A stretch of 64,000 nt of DNA from Gonocerus acuteangulatus (Eukaryota; Arthropoda; Insecta; Hemiptera; Coreidae). Position numbers and translations under genes: made by a program. The stretch spans positions 58,708,197 through 58,772,196 of the forward strand of contig OX328132.1 of assembly GCA_946811695.1 (NCBI GenBank), in the 5' to 3' direction. Shown in pieces: positions 23,181 to 34,859 of the stretch (positions are counted from its first letter, which is position 1; every line of letters starts with the position of its first letter). Under the pieces are notes generated by a model. That model saw only the letters and a list, made by a program, of their open reading frames with translations. It ran no database searches and was not told where the DNA came from.

Positions 23181-23940
23181 TAACAACAAAATAAGTACAA
23201 AAAAATAGAATTGTGACTATTTTACGAAGAATTTATTTTATTTTAAAATAGCCAAGAAACCTATTACTATTCAGTTATACGAAATATTCACTTATACGTA
23301 ACCATTCCCGTTCCCCTCACATTCGTATAAGTGAGACTCCACTGTGTACACACACACGATAAAGCTAAGCCGCTTAAAAAAATGTTCCTCAAGTACTCGA
23401 AAACAAGAACCGTGCAAGTGAATGAGTAAATAGGTTTGTAGTTCCCACAGCTTGGCACAATGTGTTCCCTATTATATGTTGCGGAGTTGAGTCCGCTCAC
23501 TCTGGCCTATCTTAATTGAATCAATAACGTGCTAGAACTAATTATAGATAATGTGTACGAGTTAATAGTTAAGTGAGCTGCTCGTACAAGCCCTATTCAC
23601 GCCCCAGTGTATTAACTCAAACCTCAAACATTGTAAAGCTGAAATGGCTTCCTATGTAAACGGGGATATTTACTACGTAGATAAATTCATCACAATTGAT
23701 ATATCCATGAACGTGCCGGAAATTGTGCTTCTGGCTTCTTCGCGCCATTAGAGCGTTGTATGTATGCAAATTCAGGATGTTTCGTTTTGTCTTTTAAGGG
23801 CCAATACTACCGTGTGCAATCAAAGTAATTTTCTTGAATTTGTAAATAACAAATAAATCAATATTTTCAATTCTTTATATGAAACCTTTTATATGGGATG
23901 TTAAAATATCCAAAAAAATAAGATTAAATTCTTCGAAAAA
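23181..23940. other. No recognisable feature
   Basis: Nothing recognised. Open frames here are short and have no family features. Confidence 0.4.
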
Positions 23941-23947
23941 TAAATAT

Positions 23948-24006
<59 letters not shown>

Positions 24007-24155
24007 AATTTGAACCACCGTTATTTTCGGTCTCTAGGGGCTCTGAAACGCGAAATTTTCTAGTCGGCACTTCCGGATTGTTTCATGGGATCAACCTTAT
24101 AAGCGGGGTTCCTCCCTATGAAGGGAGGGAGGAACCGCGCTAAAAACACCTTTTC
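23941..24155 (-). repeat. (TA)n plus conserved block of the composite repeat (copy B)
   Basis: A (TA)n tract at about 23957-24000 is followed by AAATTTGAACCACCGTT, GGCACTTCCGGATTGTTTC and GAGGGAGGAACCGCGCTAAA, which match 12646-12790 in the same orientation. The 480-bp body that precedes (TA)n in copy A is absent, so this is a partial copy or the end of an independent insertion. Confidence 0.7.
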
Positions 24156-25084
24156 AGTCCTTGAGCGAACCTCTTTAAGGTGTTGGCTTTCGGTTTCGGT
24201 GGTGGTGGGAAGGAAGAAGGAACAGGAAACGCAAAGAGATAAGTGATCTATAACCATCTGGATACCGTAAATGCCAGCGATAAGATAAGGTTTGAAATCA
24301 ACACTAATGAATGGGTCCAGTAAATTTCAGCCAGGGCCAGAGATTCCATAAATACATAGTTTGACGTAGAGCAGATACAAGTGCAGAAATATCTAGGAAT
24401 TTGGAAGTAGGGGGTGAGTAACCCGAGGAAGAAGAAGCCATGTCGGTGCAGTAGCTACTAACTGGATTACATAGTTCGAACGCATTCACTACTCATTTAC
24501 ATAGGATAAGATACATAGTAAAACTCACATAGTTCATAACATAAAAGGTGCTCTCAATCGAAAATTTATGCGCACAAAAATAATAATTTCTCTGTAACAA
24601 ATAATATTATGGTACATTACGTTTTGTTTTCTAGCAAAGTGGACTGTATTTTAGCTATATTCGTTGAATGGCAGTCGCGGTAATCTGGTATTAATGTTAT
24701 CACAAGATATTTTCTACTCACCAATTTTGAGTCACTAATTCACTTCGTCACTTTGAGTCCACTGAAAGTATGTGATGGAGTTCCATTCAGTTAGAGACAC
24801 TGTTCTCTTTAATTTATAAATTTATACTGCTCGCACGGCAGCCACAATGCTCGGCCGAGTCTTACGGAGCTAACACAAAAAACTGTTCGCTCGGAGCTTC
24901 CGGAATTTACACTACTCTTATTGGAGTCTCAGAATACACTGCTTACCGCATCACATCCGGTCGGGCCCAGCTCCGCCATAGAGGTAGCACCATGGAGGTA
25001 CGATTCACGTAGTACCAAACAATTACATAACTGAATAAAGATATATTTAGTACACTAGGAACAATCCATACTTTTCTTTAATAA
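24156..25084. other. No recognisable feature
   Basis: Nothing recognised. Confidence 0.4.
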
Positions 25085-25486
25085 AATTGTTCTGTTTTCT
25101 TTGAACTTTTCAAACATATTCCTAAATGTATCCATCCAATAAATAAAATAAGCAAGCGGAAAAACATATGGACACACACAAGCGACAACAAACTACGAGA
25201 AATAAATGAGACCGTGAATGCCTGTCCATTGAGTAATCGACTGACAAGAAGGGAAAAAGTCGTCATTACGAGGCTCAGAATAAGTCATTCATTACGTACT
25301 CACTCCCATTTAATGACGAGACGAGAACAGGCCGTATGTAGAATTTGTAACATGCAACTAACAATCAAACACATCCTGACAGACTGCAAGGACAGGGACT
25401 ACATGGACATTCCACGTGATATCCATCACTTACTGACCGAAGGTAGTATACATTTGGACAAAATATTAGAACATTTACGTAATTAA
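25085..25486 (+). pseudogene. 3' coding end of a Jockey/R1-like LINE (copy 2)
   Basis: The frame reads SDNKLREINETVNACPLS, then TRREKVVITRLRISHSLRTH, then a CRIC...TIKHILTDC zinc-knuckle-like segment, and ends at TAA (25484-25486). This is the best preserved of three related LINE ends in the window because both knuckle cysteines remain. The family's replication proteins would act in target-primed reverse transcription, but only the C-terminal tail is left. The reading frame is broken upstream of about 25140. Confidence 0.75.
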
Positions 25487-25644
25487 AATATATACAATAT
25501 ACTATAAAATAGAACTCTTGAATACACGTAAATATTGTTTTTGAGAAGAATAGCTACAATATTCTATAAATTTCTCAATTTTTCAAGTTAACAAAAAGAG
25601 CAATTAGAAACATTAGAACCTCTGATATTTTTATGTTTAATGGG

Positions 25645-25745
25645 CTCTGAAACTTGGAAATTTCTGGTCGATACATTAGGTCGTCTTCATAAGCGGATTG
25701 GCCTATAGAGGGAGAAAACGCGCTAAAAACGTGGCCTAATTCATG
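25645..25745 (-). repeat. Conserved block of the composite repeat (copy C)
   Basis: GGGCTCTGAAACTTGGAAAT, CATAAGCGGATTGGCC and AACGCGCTAAAAACG match the terminal block of the repeat at 12646-12790 and 24005-24155. It is diverged, and no (TA)n lies beside it. Confidence 0.6.
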
Positions 25746-26227
25746 AAACGCTGTTTAAAAGCATGATGTAAGGAGAAAGCATGACGTCTGTTTTTCTCGT
25801 CATAGAGAAACACAAAGGCCGTCAAATTCAGTTGATGGGAATAATTTAAAGTTGAAGACTGAAGTTGGAACTTTTCTTGACAACAAGGAGGAAAAGTTCA
25901 TTCCATTCCGTGTTGCCTATTTCCTTTTCTCAAAAAGAATTCTATTCTCAAAGCTTCTTATTCTTCAATCCAATTCCGAATATTAGATTGTGCAGCGTGT
26001 ATGCGTCATCCAGAACGTCACACATATGCTATGTAATGGTAGACATATGCTAACATAACCCGTAATCCCATCTCATTACATTTTGATTGTCCTATTCTCA
26101 CTTAAGGTAATTTGTTTTATACTATGTAATTCATCCATTCAGCATGAATACGAATTTATTCCTACTTCACTTATTTGTAAATACGTATATAAATAATTTC
26201 ATATTATAAGACGGTGGCCCTATTTTT

Positions 26228-26230
<3 letters not shown>
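25746..26230. other. No recognisable feature
   Basis: Nothing recognised. Confidence 0.4.
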
Positions 26231-26293
<63 letters not shown>

Positions 26294-26800
26294 CACATGT
26301 CCGTCTGTTTGTCTGTTTGTTCCTTATACAAATCTACACCGTTTGATTGATTTTGACCAAACTTGGCACACAGGTAAGTCTTGATACGCGAAATCTCCTA
26401 GGCTAGGTTCAAATAGTCAAATTTCCAAATTAGGTCAAAAGATCTCTTTCTTTGAAATGAGCTATCTTACTCGCAGGCTGTAGTGCTGGCCTCTGTTGGC
26501 TGCTTCACGAATTACTTCGGCCATTTTGAATAATCTCTAACAATTTATTTTTTGATGTTGTTGATAATTAGAATAACTCAATCTCATTGATGACTCTACA
26601 TCATTATATTATCATGTAATGCAGTTTATTTCAACAGTCACTGTCTAACTAAGGAGTGCTGGCCTTTCTTTGATAAGAGCTATCTTCAAATTCACACCGT
26701 TTGACCGAATTTTACGTAACTTGCACAGGTAGATACGGGGAGTGTCATAGGACGAAAGTAGGTGTAGAATGGCACGCCGGGGAACAGCTAGTATATTTAT
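26231..26800 (+). mobile_element. Helentron-like repeat (HINE-type)
   Basis: A (TC)n tract (26231-26260) and a (TA)n tract (26261-26290) lead into GTCCGTCTGTTTGTCTG, GTTCCTTATACAAATC and GATTTTGACCAAACTTGGCA. The element ends near GGCACGCCGGGGAACAGCTA (about 26771-26790), followed by GTATAT. The ending resembles the ...GGGCAACAGCTAGT terminus that I recall from Helentron-type repeats. No Rep/helicase is encoded. A near-complete sister copy lies at 37013-37548. Confidence 0.6.
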
Positions 26801-27247
26801 ATATATGTGGCAGAAGGTCAAACTCATACAAAAACTCACTTTCTATACTCATTTATTTAGAGCATAATAAAGGAGTAGTGTAGAAGGTGAATCAATACAA
26901 ATTTATCTGTATCCACATTTATAAGTACAAATACAATTGTATTTAAATATATTCCTGTAAATAAAAAGAATTTCATAAATTCAGTTTTACATGCATGCCA
27001 CCAATCTAGGTGGCTCTTCAGGATACGTGAAACTCACTTTACTAGAAATACAGCCTATTATACAAAGGCGAACCATCCTCTGCAATGTCAACGTCAAAAC
27101 TTTTTTTGGCGTTTTGAAGTTTTAACGTGACCTGAAATGGCACGGAGAAAAGTGTGAAATATCTAAAGCTATCTTTAAAAAAATGAATTGACGGTTTTAT
27201 TGTCCTTCCGCCTTTGTAAATCTACCATGTTTCCTTATTGAGTTAAT
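26801..27247 (+). repeat. Partial copy of the 11690 hairpin family
   Basis: GTGGCAGAAGGTCAA and the following sequence to about 26870 match one arm of the hairpin at 11690-11914. Near 27001-27035 a short stem (GCCACCAATCTAGGTGGC) is followed by TCTTCAGGATACGTGAAAC. It is possibly a decayed Penelope-like terminal region. The rest to 27247 is unassigned. Confidence 0.4.
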
Positions 27248-27257
27248 TATCTGTTTA

Positions 27258-27420
27258 GGGTCTCCCGTGGTCTAGTGGCTAGCGCGCTAGATTCATAAGC
27301 GTGAGATGGTGGGTTCGATCCCCACCGGCGACAGGAATTTTCTCATCTCAGGGCTCGCTGAGAAAATTCCTGGCTGCACCCTGGATGCCGGCGCTAATTG
27401 CCAAGAATTGACGATGCGCC

Positions 27421-27454
<34 letters not shown>
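27258..27454 (+). mobile_element. SINE (family 2), intact, with target duplication
   Basis: A 197-bp element flanked by a perfect 10-bp duplication TATCTGTTTA (27248-27257 and 27455-27464). The head shows TGGTCTAGTGGCTAGCGCG (A-box region) and GGTGGGTTCGATCCCCACC (B-box region). The body contains an inverted pair (AGGAATTTTCTC...GAGAAAATTCCT). It ends with a GGCGCTAATTGCC...GATGCGCC hairpin and about 31 A. The tRNA-like part has no convincing anticodon stem, so it is a SINE and not a tRNA gene. Mobilisation would rely on a LINE that recognises the tail. Confidence 0.9.
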
Positions 27455-27457
<3 letters not shown>

Positions 27458-27464
27458 CTGTTTA

Positions 27465-27626
27465 TTAATTCGGCATTTGTGTTTTGCCTTTTAGCTACCA
27501 ACCAGTAGCCGAAACGTCCTTAATACAGATTTTTACAAAAATTGTATTGATGTTTCCATAGCCGAATCCCAAATATTCCCTGAAGGCTTATCGCTTCGTC
27601 GGCAAACTGTCTACACCCCGTTAGGA

Positions 27627-27628
<2 letters not shown>
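27465..27628. other. Unassigned, with hairpin-like phrase
   Basis: GCTACCAACCAGTAGCCGAAACG (27494-27516) forms a small stem (GCTAC/GTAGC) followed by CGAAACG, a phrase frequent near the ends of retroelements. Nothing else was recognised before the (TA)n tract. Confidence 0.35.
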
Positions 27629-27675
<47 letters not shown>

Positions 27676-27704
27676 TATATATATATATATATATATATAT
27701 ATAA

Positions 27705-27742
<38 letters not shown>

Positions 27743-27850
27743 TTATATATAGTTATATATTAATAACTTAGTCTGTATTGAACATAAAAAAACTAGAAAA
27801 AAGGTGTTAGAGATTATTAAATAGGTATCGATCGTCGGGGGGGGGGGGGT
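27629..27850. repeat. (TA)n tracts and G-run
   Basis: Three TA tracts separated by AAGTATATA lie at 27629-27742. A run of about 13 G lies at 27837-27849. Confidence 0.85.
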
Positions 27851-28299
27851 CGGTCTGAATCTCCCTCTGCTCGGCACCGTGTTAAAAATGGAACAAAAGA
27901 GCTTTGGTAGACTAAACAGTCTCGGTGGATATAAAGGCAAGGTAATGGTTTATACCTGGGCCGTCAGGCTCCTCTCTTATAGAAGTTGGAAAATAACTGG
28001 CACATTTGGGCTAAAAGAGGATCCACGGAAAATATTTTCAAAACTTATAGTAGGTAAATAGCTTAAAATATTTGTCCATTGTTTTTTGTCAGTTTGTCAG
28101 CGTATACGGAGAAGTAGTTTTCCTTTGTAATCGAAAGATAAATTTTAGAATTGGAAAATAACATTTTACAAGTTCCATTAAATGGAGAGTGTGAAATTTT
28201 ACTGAAAAGAATTAAATACATATTTTGGCATTTTAGTTTCTTTGGAAATCCCTGCTGCATCATGTGCGGACGGAAATAGTATTGATAAACTTAAATATT
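27851..28299. other. No recognisable feature
   Basis: Nothing recognised. Confidence 0.4.
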
Positions 28300-28690
28300 A
28301 GGAATCAGTAAGGACTGGTGTTCCACAAATGTTGTATGTCTATTTATACTGTGGTTTTGGTGTGGTTCTATGGAATTTAGAAGCATCAAGATTTGGTGTG
28401 GTGTAATGCTTGTTCTACAAATGTTGTCTGTCCACTTATGGGGTGAATATTCTGTGAAACTGAGCAGCAGCAAGGACGGGGAGGTGTATTCCGTGTTTTA
28501 CAAATATTGAGTGTCTACTAGTGGGAGTGAAACGGGTGTAATTCTATGGACCGGAGAAGCAGCAAGTATTGGTGTGGTGTAACTCTTGTTCGTCAAATAT
28601 TGTGTCTATTTATGGGGCTGGAATGGTTATGATTCTATGTAACGGAGAAACAGCAAGGATTGGTGTGGTGTAACTCTTGTTAAATATTTC
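28300..28690. repeat. Diverged tandem repeat, about 90-bp unit
   Basis: The phrase ATTGGTGTGGTGTAACTCTTGTT with a following CAAATATTGTGTCTATTTATG returns at about 28317, 28408, 28491, 28584 and 28674, with strong divergence in the earlier units. Confidence 0.65.
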
Positions 28691-29690
28691 TTGTTTGTCT
28701 GCTAATTTATCCAATGGTCTTGAGTAACAGGTAGTCTTAAGGAGCAAAAAGAACACCAGCTGACAAGTCTCTGCCCGAATGTGTGTGTGCAAGAGAAGAA
28801 AAGGAATTGTGGCAGGTAGTCTTAGATCCACTGACTACACTTGATAAGCCCGAATTGTGATGTATTTGAAACGAGAAGGATTTGAGATCGAGTAGTAATT
28901 CCAACTCATTATAATCTTCCCGAATGATGATGTGCTAGAGGAGAGAATGCTTTGTGACAGATAGACTTGATATCAAGAAATTATTCCGGCTCATTAGACG
29001 TTGCACGACTGCGATGTGCAAGAGAAGAGAATAGATTGTGACAGGCAGCCTTTCGGAGCAAATGCAACTCCAGATGATAATCCCGAAAGTTGATGTGCTA
29101 GAGACGAGAAAGCTTGGTGACAAGTGGCCTTGAGATCGAGTAGTAATTCTAGCTTATTAGACGTTTCCTGATTGCGATGTGCTAGAGAACAGAAGCCTTT
29201 GTGACAGGTAGCCTTGAGATCCATTATTAACTCCGGTAGATTAAACTGTCCGATTTTGATGTTGTACAGAAAAGGCTTTGTGACGGATAGGCTTGAGATC
29301 CTTTAATAACTCCGGTAGATTAAACTGTCCGATTTTGATGTTGTACAGAAAAGGCTTTGTGACGGATAGGCTTGAGATCCTTTAATAACTCCGGTAGATT
29401 AAACTGTCCGATTTTGGTGTTGTACAGAAAAGGCTTTGTGACGAATAAGCTTGAGATCCTTTAATAACTCCGGTAGATTAAACTGTCCGATTTTGCTGTT
29501 GTACAGAAAAGGCTTTGTGACAGATATCCTTCAGATCCAATATTAAGTACAGCTGATTAGTATCAGCCCAAATAGTAATGTGGTAGAGAATAGAAGGCTT
29601 TGTGACACATAGCCTTGAGATCCAATAGTAACTCCAGCTGATTAGACTCTGCCCGAATAGTGATGTGCTAGAGAGACCGACAGTAATTAG
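28691..29690. repeat. Tandem array: about 90-bp units with a homogenised 79-bp block x4
   Basis: Diverged units share GATGTGCTAGAGA, GCTTTGTGACAG, GCCTTGAGATC and TAACTCC. At about 29230-29525 four units of 79 bp (GATAGGCTTGAGATCCTTTA, ATAACTCCGGTAGATTAAAC, TGTCCGATTTTGATGTTGTA) are nearly identical, which indicates recent local expansion inside an older array. Confidence 0.75.
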
Positions 29691-30009
29691 TGAACTTGCA
29701 TTCCAGGCCGCCGTAGCATTACCAGCCGAGGGAAGAATTTTTTAATAGCTGCTCTGGAATATGAGCATCTAGGAGCCTTACGTAGGCTCCAATAGGAATA
29801 ACCCGCTTAATTTATGTCGGCACGTGTCCTTCATTTACATTAAAGGCTGTCTAGTATCGGCGCTCGTGTCCCTCCTTCAGTGGCAGAAATATCCATACTT
29901 TTAGCGTTTTCCCTCTCCCCGTCTGGTTACTACACTCGTCAATGCATTATCCATGCAAATATCAAAAAAGAAAAATCAATCATTCAAATATATAACAAGT
30001 GTCTCTATC
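29691..30009. other. No recognisable feature
   Basis: Nothing recognised. Confidence 0.4.
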
Positions 30010-30168
30010 AGATTTGTTTTTATGGCGCATCGACTACAAGGCCCTTCCTGATAAAAAATGGTGCGGCAGGACATTTTTCCAACTCAACCTCCTTTAGGCG
30101 GGTCTTGGACCCGCTTCTCCCGTATATGAATCCAAAGCACTAGCCACCGACCACGAGGAGGCCCTTTC
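30010..30168 (-). mobile_element. Degenerate SINE (family 2)
   Basis: On the minus strand, GGCGCATCGACTACAAGG (3' hairpin side) is followed by a body and then GTCTTGGACCCGCTTCTCCC and ATGAATCCAAAGCACTAGCC (head side). This is the same order as the SINE at 47436, with many changes. Confidence 0.6.
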
Positions 30169-30463
30169 CATCAGAAATCTACAGACTTCATATACATACA
30201 GGGAAGACGCATACATAATTAAACAACAATAATAATTTCTTCTTCTAATAATTCCTGACAATCAATTAAAAAACTGTTCAGAGGTTTGGTCCCTTGCAGC
30301 ATTACAGGCAAAACATTGCACATTGACAGACAGGTTGGCATTTGTGCATTGTGTACCGAAATAAATTTAATTTGAAAGACCAACACCTGGGGTGGTACAA
30401 TTTATCCGGATGGACAACGGATAGCCAGGTTCAATGAGGTATGAAACCCAGGTGATCCAAATA

Positions 30464-30549
30464 CAAAAAAAAAAAAAAAAAAAAACACAACAAGATACTC
30501 AGAGCTGGTAACTATATTGAGATAAGTACAAAAGGTTCCCAGTAAAAAA

Positions 30550-30604
<55 letters not shown>
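30464..30604. repeat. A-run and (TA)n
   Basis: About 21 A at 30464-30484, and a TA tract at about 30555-30604. Confidence 0.85.
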
Positions 30605-30609
<5 letters not shown>

Positions 30610-30759
30610 AAATATAATAAATATCTTGAAATACCACAAATAGTTCCCAATAAAAATGTAAACACACATATACCCAAACACAATCAATATCTATGAATAC
30701 CAAAAAAAAAAAATAATTCCCAATAAAGGGTAAGCATGTATATATATATTTTATATACC

Positions 30760-31063
30760 ATTAATACATAGAAATATCACAAGAAGGATTAATATTATTC
30801 AAATATTGAATAATATAGTAAAAGGTATCGATAGATAAACACATATGTATATACACCATATACTATCAGTAATCTGGGAAGAACAAAATTAGACTCTTAA
30901 TAAAAGCATAAATATATATAAATTTAGAAATATCACAAGAAGAATTAATATTATTCAAATATTGAATAATATAGTAAAAGATATCGATAGATAAACATAT
31001 ATGCATATACACCAGATACTATCAGTAATCTGGGAAGAACAAAAATAGACTCTTAATAAAAGC

Positions 31064-31113
<50 letters not shown>

Positions 31114-31440
31114 TCACCAGGTATAATTATTAAACTGGGAAGAAGCAAAAATATAGACTTTGAATAAAATCATGAACATACACCAGATACAATCAGTAAT
31201 CTGGGAAGAAGCCAAAAATAGACTCTCGATAAAAGCATAAATATATATATATATATATATATACATACAAACACCAGGTATAATTATTAAACTGGGAAGA
31301 CGCAAAAATATAGACTTTGAATAAAATCATGAACATACACCAGATACAATCAGTAATCTGGGAAGAAGCCAAAAATAAACTTACGATAAAGGCATAAACA
31401 CATATCTATCAAATATAATATTTAATTTGGAAAAAGACAC
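30760..31440. repeat. Tandem repeat with (TA)n inside the unit
   Basis: Units share CAGTAATCTGGGAAGAA, CAAAAATAGACTCTTAATAA and AAGCATAAATATATATA, followed by a TA tract of varying length and CACCAG(g/a)TA. About six units are visible, with spacing of roughly 75-130 bp set by the length of (TA)n. Confidence 0.7.
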
Positions 31441-32289
31441 AATTCTCAAAAACTCATAAAATTCCATAGTCTGGCCTGGCCCATAACTACTTGAGAATAA
31501 TACAGGACGATAGAACTGAAGTCCATAACTATCCAACAAATTGGCATAGAAAACACATACTAAAGAATTATTGAATTGCAACTACATGTACAATTCCACA
31601 ATCTGGCATAGCCACCAATATCAAATTACAACAAAAAAATTTGGTAATCTGGCATTGCCAATAACTTATTTAGCGATAGTAAACTTAACTTTTCCCAAAT
31701 TTTTAAACTATGCACAATATAGTTACTTGCAATCATGGCAGTAATTGAACGACAAAATTTTAAATGAGGCCTGGAGATAAATAAAACGTGGAGCCTGGTG
31801 TCCAGCAGAAGATAAAATGTATGGGTTACTCACTCATTTGTCCCACAATATGCTCTAAAAGCCTATCACATGGAGTTCCAATCACATGTTCGGCCAAAAC
31901 GATAAACGGAGAAGACAAATGCCGCCTCTTCGTGCTACTGGATCATCATTTTCATTATTAACAAACAGGACGCCTCAGTCCCTCCATAAACAGCTGGAAA
32001 ACTCAAAGAAAACTTTTTTCTAGCACATGCTTCTACGCCATTATCTCCCAGACTCCCCCGAACCGACGCCTCTTCTCACCAAAGCCTACCGACCACGGGA
32101 AAAAAACGGAAGAATAAAAATCTTAAATTGTATACAAAAACTATTACATCCAAAATGGAGAAGAAAATTGACTATCTTTTGTGGATAGTAAACATTTACA
32201 ACTGGTGCGAATTCCGAATAAAATATAAAACGTGAAATGTTATCAGTCCAAAGAGGTAGAGAAAGCAGGTTCTCACTCCCCGCAGGGCG
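31441..32289. other. No recognisable feature
   Basis: Part of the inverted-repeat-bounded block. No coding signal was recognised except the transposase tail near its right edge. Confidence 0.4.
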
Positions 32290-32560
32290 CCACGTCACAA
32301 TTGCTCTGCTGTAATCTGTTCCCTGGGCCATCTGATGCGACGGATGAGGTACTCCCTTGAGTCAATGATCTCTCTGTAGACCAAATCTTTAATGTGTTCT
32401 CTTGCTAAGAAATCCAAGGGCGTGAGGTCTGAAGATCGAGCCGGACAAACAAAATACCGGCCCACCACGTCCCATCTAACGCCATGGATGGTTACTCCCA
32501 TCCAATTTCGTGCGGTCCTCCCGTAGTGGGCTGGACAACTGTCGATTTGGACAGGGGGCC
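32290..32560 (-). pseudogene. mariner-type DDE transposase relic
   Basis: Read on the minus strand, the frame gives VQIDSCPAHYGRTARNWMG and then CPARSSDLTPLDFLAREHIK, LVYREI and REYLIRRIRW. These correspond to the FQQDGxPAHY and PARSPDLTPLDFFLWGHIK motifs of IS630/Tc1/mariner-like transposases, which include the second and third catalytic aspartates. As written, 37 residues separate the two Asp residues. The usual FFLWG is altered to FLARE, and no N-terminal half or start codon is present, so it is inactive. A second relic of similar type lies at 39845. Confidence 0.75.
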
Positions 32561-33060
32561 CACTGGTTCAAGGAAGCACCTCATCCGTCACATCTGATGG
32601 ACCTGGGAATAGATTACAACAGAAAAATGCACAAACGATAACCAGTCTGCCTAAGTGCGATGTGATACCTTTAATGCTGCAAGGGGCCAAACCTTTGAAC
32701 AGTTTTGGAATTGATTGTCAGGAATTATTAGAAGAAGAAATTATTACTTTTTTTTAATTATGTATGCGTCCAGTCTTGAATGTTAAACTGTTTTAAGAAT
32801 TGAAACTTTAATTTAATTAAGAATGGAAAGGTTTTTTTTTTTTGTTTTGTGTTATCACTTTCCTCCGAAGCAAAGTAGCTATGTTAAATTATGTTTAACT
32901 TGCAGCTTTACATGACGTCATTTAATTTTTTCGATCAAGAAGATTTTTTGTTGTTTTGTTTTGGGCGGAGGGGGGTGGTAGAAGAGGTGGAAGATAAATC
33001 ATATACTTTTAATAATTCTTATATAGGTATTATGAAAGAATGCCTATTCACGATTGTGTT

Positions 33061-33261
33061 TTAGTTTTTTGCGGTTTTCTCGGAAACGAAGAAAAAACGA
33101 GAAAAATGCCAAAGGACTTTTTTTCTTTCTTTTTTCATCCTGCTTCGATTCCCGAAGTTTTGCCGTTTATTTTGGGGACATCCTGTATATAGGATGAGAG
33201 GAAATACGCTATGATTGTATAAATTACTCTTATTTACACAAGACATTAAGGTCAAGAACAA
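33061..33261. repeat. Unclassified dispersed repeat
   Basis: GCGGTTTTCTCGGAAACGAAG, AAACGAGAAAAATG, the pyrimidine run near 33118-33136 and GGGGACATCCTGTATA occur here. A related stretch is at 40045-40190 (GCGATTTTCTCCAAAACGAAG). Its class is unknown. Confidence 0.5.
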
Positions 33262-34859
33262 TTTTAAAGGATTATTTGAATAATGCCGAACTGTTGGCTA
33301 GAAAGCCCCTCCCCAGGGCCTCCAATACATATGAGAGGAGCAGCTGGCTACAGAATATCGAGGAGGGCTGTTAAATATATCGGGGGAACAGTTGCTCAAG
33401 ATATTTTTAGCAGGACAGTCTCTTCTCATTGTTGACTCGAGGCCAAATCCTCCGACGACGAGAAACCCCATTTACCGTCTTCCTTTCCTTCCTATATCCA
33501 CCGGCGTAAGCGTCTAACTACACCTCAAAGCTGCAAAATAGTGAATCTTAACAACTCCATATGAGATTCACTCAAACACCAACTTTTTTCTGATCTCGCT
33601 GAACTTTTTCTGCGCAGGATCCTCTAGAGTCCTGTTAAACTGATCTGCTTCTAGCTGCATTGTGCGTGTGGTTTTCAAAAGTGTACGAGGTATACTTAGG
33701 TATAAATAGGTCGGTAACCGAAAGAAACCGTCTTCATGCCTGTTTTTTAGAAAGTGGATAAAAATAGAGTTTCCGTTTTGGCAAATTCTAAATGACGGCT
33801 TCTGTTGAAAAATTTTCAAGACGCTTGACATTCAAGCAAACAAATATTTATAAATTTTTGTTGCGTTTGTAGTTGAGAAAGTAAATATTAAAGAAAAAGG
33901 CATTCACAGACATGAGCCGATTTTAGTTTTTCCTGGAAAACCGGTTACGAAATGATAGTACAAGGAAACTAATCGAAAGCTAAAAAGAGGTCCTACAAAA
34001 CCTTCGTTTCTTAGAAAGATTTTAGACTATGTTGTTCTCAGTTTTATTTTTTTAATTGAGTTTATCAAATAAATGAATATTTCAGTACAACAAGTTAAAT
34101 ATATATTAAACTTGTTTGTTATTTGTAATTATGAACAATAACAATGGGAGAAACACCAGTAATAGAAACACTTTCTAGTGAACGAGCCTAAGAGTATCTC
34201 TTGTTTTGCATAGACTGGATATCAAGATATTGATCCCTGAGGAAGATATGAGTGGAGTTAATCTTTAAGCGGGTGTCTCCAATGAAGCCCCTGATAGGAG
34301 GATAGGTTTGCGTTGTTGTCAACGAATAACAAGGTGTAAGCGTTGAATCGCTGCTCTGGCCTGATGGGATTGTGGGGGTTGCTATCTTGTTGGATGAGTG
34401 TGGCACTTGAATGATAAACTGGAGCTGATAAGAGAGCCGGTCGGCTGTATTGATGTGCTGGCCGAGCCTAAACTGGCTCTAGTGCCTTACCGAGATAATT
34501 GGACCAAAACGATTCTATAAATATAAGATGCGATTCAGTCGCCTCTCCCCGACTCCCCAGACACTCACTCGGACAGAATAGTCCAACAGAATAACCGTTT
34601 ACGTATTTACAATACCACTTCACATACCTTTTCAAATATCAACGCTACACGGGACCCCGGTAAGATTCCTTCGGCCAAATCACAAAAGGAATTCTCAACA
34701 ATAAGATGAGAATCACATGCATTCACTTCATCCTTTCTAATATATCTACAAAGGTTGAATATACCAGTAACAGTAGAATAAATTACTTTAAAGACAACTC
34801 TCCGGAGTGCCAGAACCTGTAGGAACTAATGTATGGAACAGTACGTATGCGCAGGGCAA
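33262..34859. other. No recognisable feature
   Basis: Nothing recognised. Confidence 0.4.

Larger units (their letters stand above)
30197..32775. mobile_element. Inverted-repeat-bounded block with transposase relic
   Basis: About 150 bp at 30197-30345 and 32620-32770 are inverted copies: GACGCATACATAATTAAA, AATAATTTCTTCTTCTAATA, ATTCCTGACAATCAATT and CCTTGCAGCATTA appear on opposite strands. They bound about 2.4 kb that includes a DDE transposase relic at 32290-32560 and a tandem array. The block may be one decayed DNA transposon with long inverted ends, or two separate inverted insertions. I could not find a target duplication. Confidence 0.5.

Noticed and set aside
27258..27332. tRNA gene
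   Set aside because: Most of an acceptor stem can be drawn, but the anticodon stem does not pair. The unit is repeated, has a poly-A tail and a target duplication, and is therefore a SINE.
27494..27516. Complete hammerhead ribozyme
   Set aside because: Only a short stem and CGAAACG are present, with no CUGANGA core nearby.
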